From Elusimicrobiota bacterium (GTDB lineage: Bacteria; Elusimicrobiota; Elusimicrobia; UBA1565; UBA9628): DNA of 7,944 nt. The notes under the pieces were generated by a model. The model was not told the DNA's origin and ran no database searches. It saw only the letters and a list, made by a program, of their open reading frames with translations. The DNA lies in the NCBI GenBank assembly GCA_016194625.1, contig JACQBB010000172.1:1-7944 (forward strand). Direction: 5' to 3'. Below are positions 6,901 through 7,944 of the stretch, piece after piece (the stretch's first letter is position 1; the number at the start of each line of letters is the position of its first letter). A program made the translations under genes and the position numbers.

Positions 6901-7944
6901 ATCGCGTTGGTCGCCTGGCTGGTCGCGGTGCTGACGCCCTGGCGGTTCCAGTCGGTGATCAGGACCAGGTCCGGGGTCGCGTTGACGACGACCTGCGTCG
7001 ACGAGATCGGGGTGAAGGTCTTGACCGAGCCGTTGCCCACCAGCGGGATCACGTTTCCGTTCTGCAGGGTCATGCCGTGCGTCTGGCCCGGGGTGGCCGT
7101 CGCGTCGATGTCGTAGACCAGGAAGTAGGTGCGCGTCGAGGTCGTGACCGTGCCGTTGATGCCCGTCGGGCTCGGGATCGTCAGCGAGACCTGGCGCGTC
7201 TCGCCGGCCGGGAACTGCGCCGACGCGACCGGGCGGTCGACGGCGAACTCGAAGAGGCCGTCGCCGGGCGTGGTGACCTGGTCGGGCTGGGTGTCCAGGT
7301 ACAGGCGGACGCGGCTGACCGCCCCGTCCAGGCCGGAGCCGGAGTGGTTGATCGTGATCTGGGAGAGCACGCCCGAGAACGCGTCGGTCCAAGCGTCCAG
7401 GCGCAGCACGCCGACGTTGGTGATGCCCTGGTTGACGTAGCTATAAGAGGAAAGCGTCAAGCTGGACGGCTGCCACCAGGCGTTGATGTCGGACGCGACG
7501 ATGTTGATCTGCGCGGGCTGGCGCTCGACGTCCGAGGTCGCCGTGTAGATCGCGAAGTTGTTGAGCGCGACGCCGACCTGCGACGTCGGCGAGAGCGTGA
7601 TGTTCGACGGCGTCGGGATCTGCAGGCCGAAGCTGGCGGGCAGCTCGTTGGTCCCGAAGCCCGACGAGGAGATGCGGACCGTGACGAAGTAGTTGCGCGG
7701 CGCGCTGTTCAGCGTCGTCGCCAGGCCCGGGGAGGCGATGTCGAGCGGGGTCTGGCCGTAGGCCGAGGTGCCGAAGAACCACGAGCCGGCTCCGTCGTAG
7801 GCGCCGGTCGCCAGCTGGACGTCGTTGATCGGGTCGAAGAAGCCCGTGCCCGGGGCGTCGTACCACAGGCCCAGCTCCTGGACGCGGATGTTGTTGAGGT
7901 TGCCCTCGGGGCGGCTCTGCACGCGCAGCGCGCGCAGGCCCGCG
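921..7944 (-). CDS. Giant modular secreted or surface protein, 5' end outside the window
   Basis: The frame is open from the window edge to the TGA at 923-921. A GTG at 7922-7920 could be mistaken for the start, but the frame continues upstream (AGLRALR precedes it) and reads as the conserved first strand of a repeat unit, so the true start lies outside. Residue numbers here count the Val at 7922-7920 as 1; the last is 2333. Domain order: eight divergent two-part beta-rich modules (before 1 to about 1715); four inserted RG/H modules (about 478-530, 876-927, 1376-1453, 2005-2080); a six-Cys and calcium-loop segment (1771-1890); a probable Ig-like stretch (about 1918-1990); an Fn3-like domain (about 2110-2222); and a FlgD-Ig-like domain (2228-2333). 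The stretch is rich in Ser, Thr, Val, Asn and Asp, with only 12 cysteines, typical of extracellular beta-domain proteins. No enzyme motif is visible. A role in adhesion, surface layer or matrix is inference. The long frame has no frameshift. I do not recognise a named family for the whole protein. Confidence 0.9.
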   Translation of the reverse strand, partial: AGLRALRVQSRPEGNLNNIRVQELGLWYDAPGTGFFDPINDVQLATGAYDGAGSWFFGTSAYGQTPLDIASPGLATTLNSAPRNYFVTVRISSSGFGTNELPASFGLQIPTPSNITLSPTSQVGVALNNFAIYTATSDVERQPAQINIVASDINAWWQPSSLTLSSYSYVNQGITNVGVLRLDAWTDAFSGVLSQITINHSGSGLDGAVSRVRLYLDTQPDQVTTPGDGLFEFAVDRPVASAQFPAGETRQVSLTIPSPTGINGTVTTSTRTYFLVYDIDATATPGQTHGMTLQNGNVIPLVGNGSVKTFTPISSTQVVVNATPDLVLITDWNRQGVSTATSQATNAIPSKLVQNDRNVPVAKMTLRTNSGAAEWTALKLDRWLPSTINGGNGFYNPLFAQVNQASDVTDIKVWVDQNNDGLLEVSTDSQVSPLNLVTHNFPYVSLATPLYSTGPTNGAAEVVVSGILAMFPSDNPMSADTFNRLIVNDGQTDETQKEVVYCFGVDLPNNKYTSCWRGQEGTGARDMAAGKIVSGPARIPILSLVGGGGQQIGTTKVDYFVAFDVDPLATVSPQASLGIAIGPSTSTWAAFPGAPLPIYTTSYLQITLPKKLSTQNIGIPPVGLSDSFVSNVAKFPDKVRVVSTDTVDAPVGPYLQQKSSVAVAVLNLQTQVSDANMRWILVNATGTATSAGTVAGDIDMVSLWYDAGNSGIFNPTTCVLLGTGTFGNYQGLPLVSQVNMFSPVHIVTPSRAPQPQRYFLVYHVSPTAQPTDPITQAPRTVGVNILATSLPINSPVSDNPFLNALTLPNSYDTTSPLPFTSKMRAIIPAPQVLSITATPYFSTSSGTFAAPTLAGPIPTNPVVGTIDPVWVFSSTAGLPVPPTGTTDYLIVDSEIVGYTQSSFGGAVGGTLLNVIRGQLNTVTSTHAAGAFVSPSIAQGVNNVAALRLDMVSSQFQVELSQIDFNRILPVGMNGLDSDLSAIRAFHSPDGVFHRDPFSGVDVADVPLGASTFGGSGISGRVSVPINDPSIGSPGYMLVTSTPTTVYIAFDVSPSARFSHPTLAPPNEVTGVFAPDAARFKLLPTSAGHTAVFLSTGVASPTFVLAPTVNTVTAVLDQLSGNFAFQNDKNVAMTRLTLVTDQNTAIVQRIKVDRTGSGSSLDSDVNAIKVWKDANGNGIFDLVDSSPAVDGSFPNLISFGNDTFSTGTVTIILKNPILVTTVPASYFVTYDISQFAMEGEKEGAAILNPAYLTVQVPNIVTFPASFSSNPLLTVSKVVSHVTMGVNDIISGVPGVLQAQANVSMMRFNLTTDIALAPWRSLRVERGGGSQDTNKPLGRNTNIKFVRVFKDINQNDTLDGNDINVSEVNTTLVVAVSSSQSTPFDMVITSTKGFPVDNTGQPTLGRLWANGAELMTFSGPGCAAAFTPGIDNLTGRPCISIVSRGDSLGNANTPRLNLSVGAPLRKVDVFDQTNDSNVQQVITLNSDQFIGPTAQTFFVAWDIGDAAVANDLVHVAVRDPTWLSMPRGDIVTQVLYVGETRTNPLGTQTTGYPFVGSDVAISPLSLKVSGFSAAPNGAGQGDANVPILTLNFQTSQEFVNIASIRLRQLGTVATATSAFVGDGDASIIKIWLDNGTGVFNPAVDQLIGQLSVSTSGAFSGGVALVPLTVSGIPYLTVSTAATTIFISADMGYTDRAGGSTLGHTVGFALNNFTDILAPSGAPIVAAPDPVQQPPVASKTTLIAPLTVPGVSISSALPPIVVTRAGSGIPGAAVGYPAYAKIDALNCNNGGDPANPRNDICLDSNKNPIPDMTHWMCPDGRSWCANGACTIGNCVESPPLVDVNGDGRPDNFFIGLSTRPDQVSLLGDGVPTTDITGTGILDVDINKDGIPDIVLFSAGSTKPQFRIGLDPADPGNLAKTAPDPGQGLAPTSWSPSAGQLNFNLPMVGTSGYYQVAVGRYYDDPIGITHKWSSVTVTGIAGMSAAAFRVKANNAPITAASLGNLVLGIPGIARLTSPLSQGATSFTVDNAANLNIQTNPLVFVGSEIMRVRKAGGSTLEVIAQAGDPPPYTGRGLRGSAPIQHTIGEVVSDDAAILFAQYVSANGVVSPTQAMFVYRVDPIPPTTPGPATPLEQGKTSYNVRWNASAQSVSGVAQYEVQERGGDPKDLSANVVWRTINFIPATKTTYIVGDASHYPGEGTRPPGQFYTYRVRAISGAGVLSQWSPAAQSANTGQTSNIISGVSNYPNPFDTRKGGPAGMTQITYTLNADSDVTIQIYDELGYLVKTIHCGSGSQGGFTGLNFVPWDGRNDAGALVAKGGYIARIKVKSPGGAATAIRKIGVIH
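924..1241 (-). other. C-terminal FlgD-Ig-like / YPNPF-type domain (residues 2228-2333)
   Basis: The last 106 residues contain NYPNPFD (2234-2240), a strand ITYTLNADSDVTIQIYDELG (2252-2271), WDGRNDAG (2295-2302), LVAKGGYIARI (2304-2314) and the tail RKIGVIH (2327-2333). This is the layout of the FlgD Ig-like domain, also seen in the C-terminal sorting domains of type IX secretion substrates in Bacteroidota. Its position at the extreme C-terminus of a large surface-type protein suggests a sorting or anchoring role. Which export route the organism uses cannot be decided from this window. Confidence 0.85.
1257..1595 (-). other. Fibronectin type III-like domain (residues about 2110-2222)
   Basis: The segment begins with a Pro-rich linker (PIPPTTPGPATP). 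It then shows the Fn3 strand pattern: SYNVRWNAS with the conserved Trp2133, a Y-x-V-Q-E strand (YEVQE at 2146-2150), FYTYRVRAISGAG (2196-2208) with the typical Y-x-x-R-V-x-A, and a closing SQWSPAAQ (2211-2218). This is close to standard Fn3 layout in bacterial extracellular proteins, where it mostly acts as a spacer next to functional domains. Confidence 0.75.
1683..1910 (-). other. RG-type module D near the C-terminus (residues about 2005-2080)
   Basis: It reads TSFTVDNAANL (2013-2023), then FVGSEIMRV (2032-2040), STLEVI (2046-2051), GRGLRGS (2062-2068) and HTIGEVV (2073-2079). It is thus a full copy of the strand, RG and H-x-x-G-x-x-V pattern seen in module B. Unlike the others it lies outside the beta-module array, between the Ig-like stretch and the Fn3-like domain. 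Confidence 0.55.
2253..2612 (-). other. Six-cysteine segment followed by two calcium-loop (VCBS/FG-GAP-like) motifs
   Basis: Residues 1777, 1791, 1807, 1814, 1819 and 1824 are cysteines, half of all cysteines in the visible protein, packed into 48 residues. The spacing near the end (C-x6-C-x4-C-x4-C) suggests a small disulfide knot. Directly after it come DVNGDGRPD (1832-1840) and DINKDGIPD (1874-1882), both matching the D-x-N-x-D-G-x-x-D loop. In VCBS/FG-GAP repeats of surface proteins such loops bind calcium; here that is inferred from the motif. Confidence 0.65.
3564..3797 (-). other. Inserted RG-type module C, degenerate (residues about 1376-1453)
   Basis: This lies between the two halves of beta module 7. 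It reads LWANGAELMTFSG (1398-1410), an extended loop with Cys1413 and Cys1429, then ISIVSRGDSLG (1430-1440), ending in LSVGAPL (1449-1455). The E-L-M strand and the S-R-G turn fit the pattern, while the terminal H-x-x-G is replaced. The two cysteines may pair. Confidence 0.4.
5142..5297 (-). other. Inserted RG-type module B (residues about 876-927)
   Basis: This is the clearest of the four inserts and lies in the linker between beta modules 4 and 5. It reads VDSEIVGYTQ (884-893), a Gly-rich turn, LLNVIRGQLNT (904-914), then THAAGAFV (918-925). This is the E-I-x-x-[VY] ... V-x-RG-x-x-x-T ... H-x-x-G-x-x-V pattern. From general knowledge, similar motifs ('RGxxGT...HxxGxxV') occur in phage virion and other large structural proteins; this resemblance is from memory. 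Confidence 0.6.
6333..6491 (-). other. Inserted RG-type module A (residues about 478-530)
   Basis: This segment sits between the two halves of beta module 3. It contains the strand TQKEVVYCFGVD (488-499), then WRGQEGT (509-515), then an A-A-G-x-I-V ending (521-526). Cys495 and Cys508 lie 13 residues apart on either side of a turn and could form a disulfide. The overall pattern matches the other three inserts, but the usual His is replaced (ARDMAAGKIV). Confidence 0.5.

Larger units (their letters stand above)
2778..7944 (-). repeat. Eight-copy array of a two-part beta-rich module in the giant protein
   Basis: Aligning by eye shows the same order of motifs eight times. First comes a strand like 'NVxxxRLxLxTD' (e.g. 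NVAMTRLTLVTD at 1122-1133). Next is a 'GSGLDSDVxxI' turn, then 'IKVWxDxNxxGxFD' (e.g. IKVWKDANGNGIFD at 1160-1173), and finally 'tyFvxYDIsxxA' (e.g. ASYFVTYDISQFA at 1216-1228). Approximate copies by nucleotide: 7539-7944 (truncated by the edge), 6969-7430, 6123-6878, 5433-5972, 4623-5132, 4113-4571, 3243-4052 and 2778-3206. The WxD loops are at residues 18-31, 205-229, 404-417, 694-708, 975-990, 1160-1173, 1337-1350 and 1619-1631. Copy 5 has a degenerate loop (AFHSPDGVF). Copies differ greatly in sequence and in length because of insertions, so the array is old rather than recently duplicated. Some loops fit the D-x-N-x-D-G pattern of calcium-binding loops (DQNNDG, DANGNG); calcium binding is inferred. 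Confidence 0.75.

Noticed and set aside
907..7392. A stop-free alternative minus-strand frame of about 2160 codons overlapping the giant gene
   Set aside because: Its translation is a low-complexity mix of Arg, Pro, Gly, Asp, Gln and His with no domain pattern. A long open second frame is expected from the strong GC third-position bias. The frame at 921-7944 has clear domains and a proper C-terminus.
1396..7440. Many plus-strand open frames of 70-316 codons opposite the giant gene
   Set aside because: They are scattered antisense shadows of a GC-rich gene. They lack ribosome sites, shared domains or sensible spacing, and the minus-strand reading explains the region completely.
7443..7464. 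Minus-strand TTGACG followed by TATAGC inside the giant gene, resembling a promoter
   Set aside because: The two hexamers are only 9 bp apart, far from the required 16-18 bp, and lie inside a continuous coding frame.
7920..7922. GTG as the start codon of the giant gene
   Set aside because: The frame stays open to the window edge, and the residues before it (AGLRALR) continue a strand that is conserved in the other module copies; there is no signal peptide after it and no ribosome site before it.

Overview
The window is a high-GC bacterial segment (roughly two thirds G+C by eye, with G or C at nearly every third codon position). All credible genes lie on the minus strand, so transcription runs from the high-coordinate end towards position 1. 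Three genes are visible: the 3' part of a giant secreted or surface protein (921-7944, at least 2340 codons, 5' end outside the window), a small exported HEAT-repeat protein (140-910), and the first 28 codons of a third gene starting with a signal-peptide-like stretch (1-85). I see no RNA genes, mobile elements, CRISPR arrays or plus-strand genes.

The giant protein dominates. Its visible N-terminal three quarters (about 2778-7944) is an array of eight diverged copies of one two-part, probably beta-rich module. The first half of a copy carries an acidic D-x-N-x-D/N-G-type loop after a motif like IKVWxD. The second half carries a tyFvxyDI-type strand. Four copies of a different module (an E-I/L-M/V strand, then RG, then usually H-x-x-G-x-x-V) are spliced into or between these units. 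Then come a six-cysteine segment with two calcium-loop motifs of VCBS/FG-GAP type, a fibronectin-III-like domain, and a C-terminal domain of the FlgD-Ig / 'YPNPF' sorting-domain type. I do not recognise the protein as a named family.

The giant gene's stop codon and the HEAT gene's GTG start are only 10 bp apart, and a strong Shine-Dalgarno overlaps the stop, so the two are probably translationally coupled. The third gene follows after 54 bp with its own ribosome binding site and no visible terminator between. All three products appear to be exported (for the giant one this is inferred from its domains). This suggests an operon for a cell-surface protein plus periplasmic or envelope partners; the functional link is inference.

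Organism: large repeat-rich surface proteins ending in a FlgD-like domain with YPNPF near its start, a WDGRND-type motif and a short 'RKIGVI' tail are, from general knowledge, common in Elusimicrobiota and some related Gram-negative candidate phyla. High-GC Elusimicrobiota from groundwater and soil would fit, but other deep-branching Gram-negative phyla are not excluded. Confidence in the phylum is about 0.5.
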